Positions 56,411 through 64,000 of a stretch of 64,000 bases of DNA are shown here, piece by piece. A program made the position numbers and the translations under genes. Under the pieces are notes generated by a model. That model saw only the letters and a program-made list of their open reading frames with translations, made no database searches and was not told where the DNA came from. Within the stretch, counting starts at the first letter, position 1; each line of letters opens with the position of its first letter. Origin of the DNA: Ichthyophis bannanicus (lineage: Eukaryota; Chordata; Amphibia; Gymnophiona; Ichthyophiidae); assembly GCA_033557465.1 (NCBI GenBank), contig CM066031.1, positions 1,071,836,444-1,071,900,443 on the forward strand. The letters are read 5' to 3'.

Positions 56411-57462
56411 ATTATTGTAAATACATTTTAATGGATTTTACCAAATATTACTATTTTTATTATTATTTACTGATTTACTATCTGCTTATTTTCCAACAAT
56501 ATTAGACATAGTACATTTAAAAATTAACAATATGAAAAAATAAATGTCACTTAAAACTAAAAAATTAAATTAAAGAACTATTTTACTAAAGTGCATTAGG
56601 TTTTTGCTTTTAATACATGCAAAAGCGAATGTGCATTAAATGCAAAGCCTCTTCAATAAAGGTCAGGGGTGTGGTCAGCATTAGCGCAACAGGTTATATG
56701 TAGGCAGTCCCCTTAGTGCATGTTCGGGTCCTTGTGAATTACCAGAGGCACACCTAACTCCATATATTGAGATGGCATTCTCTGAACCTGCGCTAATTGT
56801 AACATTGACAGCACGCAATATGTACTTGTACACGAACAGCAATGTGCTCACCATGCCCACTCTCCGTCCCTAATGTGCCCATTTGGTACCTGAATGCATG
56901 CTTGATGATTAGTATGAAGACTGGCATGCATTAACTGTCATGACCACAGTAACTGTTCTGTGGGCCTGAGCACATAGTTAACATACACCAAATTGCCTGT
57001 AAACTGCATTGCACACTATAGTAAAAGGGATCCTAAGTACTATAAAACAAATATATATATATCTTGTATATAAAATATTACAAATCAGACATAGTAATAG
57101 CATGAAAACAACATTTAAGAAGAAATAAAGGTGATATTTAAGAAAAAAATGCCCAGCCTTATGGATTGTAATTTTTTTTTTTTTTTGTGGTGGGAGGGAG
57201 GGTGATTGAGAGCAAAGAAGTAGTGAATAAGCTGTCAGGCAGTGAGGGTCTTGGGGCACTTGCCTCCCATGTTCCAGCAGAACCTCTGCTTTTTCTCTAA
57301 AGCAATCCCTACAGAATGGATAATCACTCTCCCAACCTCACACACACCACCATCCATGAGATCAGCTTTTACATGCATGTATATATATATATGTACAAAG
57401 TTCAATATTTAAAAGTATAGTGGGAGATTCAGCGGGATGCCTAAGACATAAAAGTTATATAT
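56411..57462. other. AT-rich flank with a probable MITE
   Basis: 56578-57031 may be a MITE. Its ends tattttactaaagtgcatta and gcacactatagtaaaaggga are imperfect inverted repeats and the interior has no ORF. The rest is AT-rich, with short (AT)n at 57050-57075 and 57379-57392 and a T-run at 57172-57186. No gene is seen. Confidence 0.5.
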
Positions 57463-57566
57463 TGTGACGCTCGCGCCCCTACCAGGCGGCCGCCTAGTAG
57501 GGACGGGTGATCACCTCTTCTATTTCCTAGGGTTGTAGTTGTGTAAGGAATGATGAGGCCGAATAG

Positions 57567-57591
57567 TTTATAAAGCGCACAGGAATTTATT
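57567..57591 (-). promoter_or_regulatory. TATA-like box and AATAAA in the LTR
   Basis: Minus-strand order is AATAAA (57591-57586), then cctgtgcgc, then TTTATAAA (57574-57567), ~100 bp before the LTR end. This places transcription start, and therefore the U3/R border, near 57540. The matching sites in the 5' LTR are 62107-62102 and 62090-62083. Both motifs are visible; their use is inferred. Confidence 0.55.
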
Positions 57592-57734
57592 CAGCTTCCT
57601 TGCAGGTAAGTGGATACAATTTCTCCCAAACACATGTACTCTCCTGACAAAAGAAAATAGTGGATACTTCTCCAGTAACAAATGTCCAAAACAAAACAAC
57701 AGCGAATTCAACTATCAACTGTTTCTGGCTCACA

Positions 57735-58730
57735 CTAATTAACCTTAGTGCAGGCATCACATTCCATCTCTGAGACATTTGAATTTACCTCAGCCTCCTT
57801 GGCTTCAATGTCCATACTCTCAGCTGAGCTGTAGCAGGGTTCTGCTAGGTACCGCTCAGGAACTTTCTGCTTTAGACTTTTTAACAGGTTAAACAACCTC
57901 TCCCACTTTCTTGCCTTCCCTGCTCTAGGCAGGTCTCCTATGGGTTGCTCTTGCTTAACCTTCCTGGAACAACATTTCTTTTTGTGCTGTGTTATCTGTG
58001 GCATAACAGTTTCATCAGAGTCAGAAGAATAAACATACTTAGAAGGCCTTGCTGCCTCCCTTCTCCTACCTTGGGCTTCTTTTGCAGTATTCTCCTGGTT
58101 AGAGCTTTGGCCAGTCAGGGCACCCTCTGCCTCAGCGTAGGGCAGAGACCTGTGGTAACACTTTCCCCCTCTCTTGCTAGGGTAGGTGGTTCTCCCCCTG
58201 GAACCTTCCCTATATCCTCGGTGGCTACTGTGCTGAGTATGGTGGCTTCCTTTGTACCTTCTCTGGCTGTCTTTATAGCGGTTCCTTTTTCTGCTGCTCC
58301 TTTTGGCTACAGGGCTGTTCCCTCTGTACCTTCTGGAACCAGGACTGGAACCTGAGCTGCAACTCCCACTTAGGCCTGGACTGCAACTCCGACAACAACT
58401 GCCACTGCAACTGGAACTGTATCTCCAATCATGCTTCGCACCATGCTTCCAACCAGCACTTGAACCAACTCCTGAATCAGCTCTCCAACCATGCTTCCAA
58501 CCGCACTCTGAACCACCTCTTGAACCAGCCTTCCAACCAACTCTATCTCTAGTGTTTGTTTGCTCCCTTTCAAACACTGAGCAGGGCAACTCCCTTCCTG
58601 GCTCCGCCCTTCTGTACCTCCCACTCCTGTCTGTGGCTGACCTGGAGTGTGGGCATGACTTACAGCTAGGTCTGCCCTCTAGGTTTCTCTCCAGGTTCCT
58701 GCTGTGGACTATGTGATCCTGTGTGCCCAT
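57735..58730 (-). CDS. U3-encoded Arg/Ser/Gly/Cys-rich protein, 3' LTR copy (331 aa)
   Basis: The frame starts at ATG 58730 (MGTQDHIVHSR) and lies wholly in U3. Residues 1-60 are mixed and basic. Residues 60-115 have repeated (G/S)WK(H/A)G and C/S/G-rich units (SSSCSGSC, SGSCSSG). Residues 115-200 are very rich in R, S, K, G, H and Y, like RS/RGG domains (SRKRNRY, GSRGRTTYPS). The C-terminal third is better ordered: SSDSDETVMP, QHKKKCCSRKVKQEQ, a RLFNLLKSLKQKVPERYLAE helix-like segment and an acidic end. No signal peptide or membrane segment is seen. A nuclear RNA-binding or chromatin role is only a guess. It follows integrase, the position of accessory or env-like genes. Confidence 0.65.
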   Translation of the reverse strand: MGTQDHIVHSRNLERNLEGRPSCKSCPHSRSATDRSGRYRRAEPGRELPCSVFEREQTNTRDRVGWKAGSRGGSECGWKHGWRADSGVGSSAGWKHGAKHDWRYSSSCSGSCCRSCSPGLSGSCSSGSSPGSRRYRGNSPVAKRSSRKRNRYKDSQRRYKGSHHTQHSSHRGYREGSRGRTTYPSKRGGKCYHRSLPYAEAEGALTGQSSNQENTAKEAQGRRREAARPSKYVYSSDSDETVMPQITQHKKKCCSRKVKQEQPIGDLPRAGKARKWERLFNLLKSLKQKVPERYLAEPCYSSAESMDIEAKEAEVNSNVSEMECDACTKVN

Positions 58731-58794
58731 CCCCCGCAAAGAGGAAAAATTCTTCCTTTTTTCACTTTTCCCTGGCTGGGCTGCACGCTCCTTA

Positions 58795-59140
58795 TCACAT
58801 ATTCCCCCCCCCCCATAGACTATTACGGGCTGGTGCCAAAACCTGCGAACAGCACGTAATACAAGATAAGGCCTGAGAACTATCACCTGCTTTTTGAGCT
58901 AGCTGGCCATCCCCTACACGCTCGTGCCATTGCCGCACTAGATTAACGTGGTATACTTGCTGTTTTCCTCGTCCCGTATCCACAGCATAAGATACCGGTC
59001 CGAGCTGCTTTGCTACTCTGTAGGGGCCTTTCCATGAATTCTCAAACTTGGAATTTGCTGCGGCTATCAGTACCATTACCTTATCCCCGACCTTTAAAAC
59101 CCGAGGCTTTGCCCTCCGGTCGTGATAGGTTTTCTGTTTA
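58795..59140 (-). pseudogene. Integrase C-terminal (GPY/F) domain
   Basis: Minus-strand translation gives YHDRRAKPRVLKVGDKVMVL (from about 59140), then FENSWKGPYRVAKQLGPVSY and QVYHVNLVRQWHE. This is the SH3-like end of gypsy integrases, with the GPY signature and the HVN-L-(R/K)-W block. It is out of frame with the integrase core. The frame runs on to 58795, so its stop lies within the LTR edge. In Gmr1-type elements RT would follow here. Instead the polypurine tract and LTR begin. Confidence 0.85.
58803..58816 (-). other. Polypurine tract next to the 3' LTR
   Basis: On the minus strand, tatgggggggggggaata directly precedes TGTGATAAGG of the 3' LTR. Eleven consecutive G (58814-58804) sit four bases from the LTR. 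This is the expected site for plus-strand priming. A primer-binding site next to the 5' LTR (around 61978-61950) could not be assigned to a tRNA by eye. Confidence 0.7.
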
Positions 59141-59237
59141 TGTTGACTCTTTTTAAAAAGTTTCCCCCGCTACCGTGGCTATATGCCATAACCGATTCTT
59201 TAAATCCGTTAAAAACCTGGGAACCTCTTGTACATCA

Positions 59238-60233
59238 TCAACTGTCATCAACTGGTGCTACCCATTGTTCCCTTAATATATCTAACACGCCGCGCGGAGT
59301 CATCCCATACATAAGCTCGTATGGCGATGTGCCTGTGGAGGTTTGTCTCCTCTCTCTGCAAGCATACAACACAAAAGGCAACATCGTATCCCATTCACTA
59401 AACCTACCTTCCAAACCTCTCCTCAACAAGTTCTTTAAGGTTTGATTAAACCTTTCTACTAACCCATTGGTTTGGGGATGGTAAGCTGCTGTGCGGATAT
59501 GCCTAATTCCAAAAGCGTCCCATACCTGGGCCAGATGTTGGGACATAAAATTTGTTCCCCGTTCTGTTAAGACCTCACGAGGGAACCCTATTTCGCAGAA
59601 CAAACGTACTAGTTCCACAGCTATTACTCGGACAGAGGTGTTCCTTAACGGAATAGCCCAGGGAAAACGAGTGGCATGGTCCATTACGACCAAAATATAT
59701 TGGTGACCTCTGGGGGTTTTAAGCAAGGGCCCCACCATATCCACCCCCAACCTATGCACTGGCTTATTTATGACTGGTAGGGGAACCAAAGGTACTTCCG
59801 GCGGATAGTCATTAGAGACCCTTTGACAAGCCGAGCAGGAGGCACAGAACCTCGCTGTCTCTGCATACACGCCTGGCCAATAGAACCTGGCAAGGATTTG
59901 ATCCAGGGTACTCTGTACCCCCTTGTGTCCCACTACTGGGTGATCGTGGGCCAATCTTAAAATAATATTCTTAAAGGAGGAAGGTATTACCAGTTGCCTC
60001 CTCGGATCCCCCGTCCGTGGGTCTATACTCTCCCTGTACAATAAGTTATTATCCCATAGAAATCTTGGTAGGGTCTCAGACTCTTCCCGGGCGAACTCAC
60101 ACGCCCGCCTCAAGACTGGATCTGCCTTCTGCTCCTCCGGAAATGAGGGAAACTTTTCTATTATCTCTTCAGGAACCCATGACAGCTCCTGGCCTGATAG
60201 CAATTGACTCCTATTCCTAGCCCTGATGCTCCT
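59238..60233 (-). pseudogene. Integrase core, in frame with the upstream Gag-Pro after one TAG
   Basis: The frame continues from Gag-Pro after a single TAG (60236-60234). Counting from 60203, it has a pre-integrase block (LPRFLWDNNLLYRE), an HHCC zinc site (HDHPVVGH at 86-93, CASCSACQ at 120-127), the first catalytic Asp at 155 (GVDMVGPL), Glu 214 where the family has Asp (VLTERGTNF) and Glu 250 (NGLVERFNQTLK). Spacing is D-58-E-35-E. The frame ends after VAPVDDS at a 10-bp tandem duplication (catcaactg(t/g) at 59237-59256), which shifts it out of frame with the C-terminal domain. Integrase would insert the cDNA; this copy is probably inactive. Confidence 0.88.
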
Positions 60234-61724
60234 CTATCGCCGCTTTTCGGCCTTTCCCTTCCTGGGGACATCCTTGGCTGGGGTTATTAGGTCATCATGG
60301 AAAGAGGTCCCTGGGATTGGCTCTTCCTGGGAATCTTCTCCCGCTTCTGAGGGCCTAGAGCCTGAACGTGTGGTAACCAAGCCTGTTCTTGCTTTCAACT
60401 CTTCCTCCACCCCTTTCCTAAACTGGGACCAATCCAGGCCCAGTATTATATCATGAGGGAGTCTAGGTATTACTGCCACGGCTACAGCCCCTCCACTACC
60501 TAAACCCTTTATCTTAATCTTTTGAAGCGGGTAGGTGGAGGTAGCCCCATGAACACACCTAATTTTAACGTGCCCCTTTGAGGACTTTTGGGAGTGCTGC
60601 CTCTGGGCTTCTATCTCTCTCCATAATTTGTTGGAAATCATGGACTGACTAGCCCCTGAGTCTAGAAGTGCCTCTGCTGGTATCCCTTCCACCTCTACTG
60701 ATAGGAGGAATCCCTCACCTATCTCTTTGGGATTTGCTGTTACAAAAGCCTTCTTTATTCTGCAGTTTTTCTTGAGGTGACCTGGCTCACCACAGGAAAA
60801 ACATTTTCTCTGGAGGCTAAATCTTTCCTCCACGGGCCTATTTTCCTTATCTGCCTGATGTCTGATAAAGGCTGAATTCTCTGCCTGTAATCCTCTCTTC
60901 CTAAAAATGCCCTCTTTCTTTAGGCTCAATTTCTGGGCCTCCAGAAAGCACTCCGCCAACGCGATGGCTTCTTGGGTGTTTTTACAGTTTTGCATCACTA
61001 GGAAACTTTGCATTTCTGTAGGGACAGCTTCAGTAAACTGCTCCAGAATGATCAAATCAATAATGGAATCTACCTTATTCTTTTCAGGTACCAGCCACTT
61101 ACAGACCAAGCTCCTTATTCTATGATACAAAGCTTGGGGTGTTTCACCCTCTTTCAGTGTACACGCCCTTAGAGACCTTCTATAGACCGAGGGACTTAAC
61201 CCTACTCGATCCTTTATGGCCTTCTTCACCTGCTCATAATCATCAATCAATGTTACAGGCATTTCCCTATAGGCTGCTAATGCCTCCCCGCTAAGGGTAG
61301 TAGCAAACCTCATAGCTAGTTGCTCTTTTGGCCACTGAGCCAACACAGCTATCCTTTCAAAGGCTTCTATGTGGTCATCAAGGTTATCCTCCTTAGTTAA
61401 ACGTCCACATGAAAAAGGTGCAAAACCCAGTCCTTCCCAACCTGTACCAACAGGCTGTGTCCTTGGAACAGTCTGTGTGCCTTGGTTGCCTCTTCCTGGG
61501 TCCGGATCCACCGTGCCATCATCTCCAGCAGGGGTTGCTGCTGAGCCCGAAGCATGGCAGCTGCTTGTTCCTGGCTCACCGCTGCCATCTCCCTCTGCTT
61601 GGCGAACTGGTCGGCCACCCACGACAACACATCCGCGGTCTCCATCTTGGACTGCGGTCTCTGCAACACAAAAAAAAAAAAAAGACACACAAAGTGCAGC
61701 ACTTTTTTTTTTTCTCCTTCCCAC
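60234..61724 (-). pseudogene. Gag-protease ORF with a SCAN-like capsid
   Basis: From about residue 110 this frame shows LTKEDNLDDHIEAFERIAVL, LSGEALAAYREMP, YRRSLRACTLKEGETPQALY and LEQFTEAVPTEMQSF, a helical capsid of the type that gave rise to vertebrate SCAN domains. A CCHC knuckle CFSCGEPGHLKKNC is at about 306-319. An aspartic protease has LLDSGAS at about 351-357 and DIILGLDW near 425. The real Gag start is in another frame: METADVLSWVADQFAKQREM from 61645 continues to about 61400. One indel near 61400-61480 therefore breaks Gag, and the upstream part of this frame is spurious. The C-terminus ends at a TAG before integrase. Confidence 0.85.
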
Positions 61725-61978
61725 TTCTAGTGGGTACCTGGTGGCCCTCCCTTACACCAGAATCCAGGCCTACCCCTTCTAGCCTACGGGTTACCTGATT
61801 CTGATGCAGGTCTCAGCTTTACCACCAGTCACAGCGCTCCCGATCCGACTCCACTTCAGACTTTTCTTCCGTCTTCCTGGGTGGGTCAGCGTCCTTCCGA
61901 GGTCTTTCCGTCCAAAGGTATGGCTTGGAAATGCTCCGCTTGACCGCTGGAATGCTGGATCCAAAAAACTACACCACC

Positions 61979-63339
61979 GGTGACGCTCGCGCCCCTACTA
62001 GGCGGCCGCCTAGTAGGGACGGGTGATCACCTCTTCTATTTCCTAGGGTTGTAGTTGTGTAAGGAATGATGAGGCCGAGTGGTTTATAAAGCGCACAGGA
62101 ATTTATTCAGCTTCCTTGCAGGTAAGTGGATACAATTTCTCCCAAACACATGTACTCTCCTGACAAAAGAAAATAGTGGATACTTCTCCAGTAACAAATG
62201 TCCAAAATAAAACAGCAGCAAATTCAACTATCAACTGTTTCTGGCTCACACTAATTAACCTTAGTGCAGGCATCACATTCCATCTCTGAGACATTTGAAT
62301 TTACCTCAGCCTCCTTGGCTTCAATGTCCATACTCTCAGCTGAGCTGTAGCAGGGTTCTGCTAGGTACCGCTCAGGAACTTTCTGCTTTAGACTTTTTAA
62401 CAGGTTAAACAACCTCTCCCACTTTCTTGCCTTCCCTGCTCTAGGCAGGTCTCCTATGGGTTGCTCTTGCTTAACCTTCCTGGAACAACATTTCTTTTTG
62501 TGCTGTGTTATCTGTGGCATAACAGTTTCATCAGAGTCAGAAGAATAAACATACTTAGAAGGCCTTGCTGCCTCCCTTCTCCTACCTTGGGCTTCTTTTG
62601 CAGTATTCTCCTGGTTAGAGCTTTGGCCAGTCAGGGCTCCCTCTGCCTCAGCGTAGGGCAGAGACCTGTGGTAACACTTTCCCCCTCTCTTGCTAGGGTA
62701 GGTGGTTCTCCCCCTGGAACCTTCCCTATATCCTCGGTGGCTACTGCGCTGAGTATGGTGGCTTCCTTTGTACCTTCTCTGGCTGTCTTTATAGCGGTTC
62801 CTTTTTCTGCTGCTCCTTTTGGCTACAGGGCTGTTCCCTCTGTACCTTCGGGAACCAGGACTGGAACCTGAGCTGCAACTCCCACTTAGGCCTGAGCTGC
62901 AACTCCCACTTTGGCCTGGACTGCAACTCCGATAACAACTGCCACTGCAACTGGAACTGTATCTCCAATCATGCTTCGCACCATGCTTCCAACCGGCACT
63001 TGAACCAACTCCTGAATCAGCTCTCCAACCATGCTTCCAACCGCACTCTGAACCACCTCTTGAACCAGCCCTCCAACCAACTCTATCTCTAGTGTTTGTT
63101 TGCTCCCTTTCAAACACTGAGCAGGGCAACTCCCTTCCTGGCTCCGCCCTTCTGTACCTCCCACTCCTGTCTGTGGCTGACCTGGAGTGTGGGCGTGACT
63201 TACAGCTAGGTCTGCCCTCTAGGTTTCTCTCCAGGTTCCTGCTGTGGACTATGTGATCCTGTGTGCCCATCCCCCGCAAAGAGGAAAAATTCTTCCTTTT
63301 TTCACTTTTCCCTGGCTGGGCTGCACTCTCCTTATCACA
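61979..63339 (-). repeat. 5' LTR (about 1361 bp)
   Basis: It has the same sequence as 57463-58799 with scattered substitutions and an extra 24 bp (gagctgcaactcccactttg region, about 62894-62917). Its inner end reads ...GTCACC instead of GTCACA. U3 holds the second ORF copy (63270-62251). TATA-like and AATAAA motifs are at 62090-62083 and 62107-62102. Confidence 0.93.
62251..63270 (-). CDS. U3-encoded Arg/Ser/Gly/Cys-rich protein, 5' LTR copy (339 aa)
   Basis: It has the same ATG (63270) and stop as the 3' LTR copy and no interruption. Substitutions I can see include R for K (GWRAGSRGG), R for C (KSRPH), Y for C (SGSCYRSC) and R for H (HTQRSSHRG). An extra eight residues in the SGSCSSG array come from one more 24-bp unit. 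Both copies stay open despite these changes, and the extra unit keeps the frame. A promoter in the 5' LTR lies downstream of this copy, so only the 3' LTR copy would be carried on the element's own transcript. Confidence 0.6.
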   Translation of the reverse strand: MGTQDHIVHSRNLERNLEGRPSCKSRPHSRSATDRSGRYRRAEPGRELPCSVFEREQTNTRDRVGWRAGSRGGSECGWKHGWRADSGVGSSAGWKHGAKHDWRYSSSCSGSCYRSCSPGQSGSCSSGLSGSCSSGSSPGSRRYRGNSPVAKRSSRKRNRYKDSQRRYKGSHHTQRSSHRGYREGSRGRTTYPSKRGGKCYHRSLPYAEAEGALTGQSSNQENTAKEAQGRRREAARPSKYVYSSDSDETVMPQITQHKKKCCSRKVKQEQPIGDLPRAGKARKWERLFNLLKSLKQKVPERYLAEPCYSSAESMDIEAKEAEVNSNVSEMECDACTKVN

Positions 63340-64000
63340 ATATATAATCATGCATAGAATTGTGTGCATATAGTCAGACTTCCTAAGTGTTTAAGGCAGG
63401 CAACTGAATATTCCAGCATAACTTTAAGCAATAACTTATCCATTTGAAGTTAGGCAGCTATTTCTGCAGGCTCACTATATAGATAAATTAATCCATTCAG
63501 AGGCTGAATATCACTGCCCAAAACACTGTTTCCTTTTTTATGGGCATATAGGGAGTCATTTTTGCACATATGTGACAAAGTACATGTGTAAAACTGCTCT
63601 TATAAAATTGCATTAGATGTCAAAGTGCACTTTACTGTAGATATTGCCAGGGATGTGGTCTGGGTGGATTGCGGGTGGAGTCGTGAGGTGCGCGTGCACA
63701 TACTTTAAGTATCTAGCAGGGGGCATCTGCATCTGCTCTGGAGTAGATGTAATGCCCGTGTCTGCAGTGTAGGTGCTAGCTCTGCAGAATTTACACTAGT
63801 ATTTTATAAAAACAAATGGGTGCCAGTTGTCTTTATAAAACAGGCGTAAAATAGGCACCTTCCAACCCCCTTAATCTAGGCGTCCTGTTATAAAATTGCC
63901 CTCATATGGCTGTATATCCACAAGGAATTTTTTTAAAACCCTTATGCAGTCAGTACTGCCAGTGAACGATCTTGCAATGTCCAGATAAATAACTATACAG
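63340..64000. other. Flank of the LTR element; no gene
   Basis: After the atatat flank the DNA is unremarkable. A possible MITE lies at about 63590-63905, since ttataaaattgcatt and cctgttataaaattgccctc could be related ends. No coding sequence is recognisable. Confidence 0.4.

Larger units (their letters stand above)
57463..58799 (-). repeat. 3' LTR (1337 bp)
   Basis: On the minus strand it runs TGTGATAAGG ... GCGTCACA, with TG/CA ends. It holds the U3 ORF (58730-57735), AATAAA (57591-57586) and TATA-like TTTATAAA (57574-57567), followed by ~100 bp to the end. The end is GC-rich with ggcggccgcc. It is more than 98% like the other LTR by eye, except for a missing 24-bp unit. Confidence 0.93.
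57463..63339 (-). mobile_element. Ty3/gypsy LTR retrotransposon, Gmr1-like, lacking RT/RNase H
   Basis: Long terminal repeats at 57463-58799 and 61979-63339 enclose 3.2 kb. An atatat repeat flanks both outer ends (57457-57462 and 63340-63345); the true duplication is probably 4-6 bp within it. On the minus strand the interior runs Gag, protease, integrase, then an 11-G polypurine tract against the 3' LTR. No RT or RNase H motif (such as YxDD) is present anywhere inside. Protease followed directly by integrase is the Gmr1-type order. The element is non-autonomous. About 15 LTR differences in 1.34 kb suggest a fairly recent insertion. Confidence 0.88.

Noticed and set aside
57945..58355. Leucine-rich + strand open frames over the LTR (also 62461-62871)
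   Set aside because: They are antisense shadows of the U3 ORF in both LTRs, without a start context or family signature.
60234..61724. First ~100 residues of the 496-codon Gag-Pro frame as the true Gag N-terminus
   Set aside because: Another frame (ATG near 61645) carries a Gag-like coiled, glutamine-rich N-terminus, so the upstream part of the long frame is a frameshift artefact.

Overview
The window is vertebrate intergenic DNA built almost entirely from nested transposable elements. I find no host protein-coding exon, no rRNA and no intact tRNA gene. Several LINE groups occur together: CR1 with an esterase-type ORF1, L2, and a fossil of the R2/R4 type that carries a restriction-like endonuclease. 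With them are a mariner, hAT elements, PIF/Harbinger-like elements, a CACTA/Chapaev-like element and a Ty3/gypsy element with a SCAN-like Gag. This mixture suggests a large-genome non-mammalian tetrapod, such as an amphibian (perhaps a caecilian) or a reptile. That placement is an inference from element types and is not decisive.

Layout. 1-970 is C-rich, then CpG-rich DNA with a CCAAT dyad. 3192-3672 holds a ~165-bp tandem repeat. 5166-15135 is one dead R2/R4-type LINE (minus strand). It was split by an L2 tail (13971-14508) and by a mariner (6862-12869), and the mariner was itself split by a near full-length CR1 (7466-12402). 15190-17144 is an L2 fragment carrying a SINE and a palindromic GC-rich element. 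17145-37260 is one old CR1 copy (minus strand) swollen from about 4 kb to 20 kb. It contains three large hAT-type elements (20166-22972, 28335-31524, 34161-37149), two short hAT-like ones, a PIF/Harbinger-like element (23025-27358), a second L2 (28182-33935) and a different CR1 (31711-32755). Target duplications support most of these nestings.

37319-39282 is a DNA transposon with ~105-bp terminal inverted repeats starting CACAGGTACACT and a broken transposase-like gene. 42051-47356 and 49944-56407 are two further PIF/Harbinger-like elements of 5-6 kb. They lack a recognisable transposase and contain tRNA-like A-box/B-box modules. The second one holds a 3.5-kb L2 broken mainly by one frameshift.

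57463-63339 is the most unusual unit: a minus-strand LTR retrotransposon with 1.34-1.36-kb LTRs about 1% different by eye. Its interior encodes Gag (SCAN-like capsid and CCHC knuckle), protease and then integrase, followed directly by a polypurine tract and the LTR. The reverse transcriptase/RNase H module is absent. Protease followed directly by integrase matches the Gmr1-type domain order, in which RT lies after integrase, so the missing module would have been lost just before the 3' LTR. Each LTR carries, in the U3 part upstream of the TATA box, an intact ORF of 331 or 339 codons for an Arg/Ser/Gly/Cys-rich basic protein. The two copies differ by an in-frame 24-bp repeat unit. This U3-encoded protein on an RT-less Gmr1-like element is my best candidate for something undescribed.
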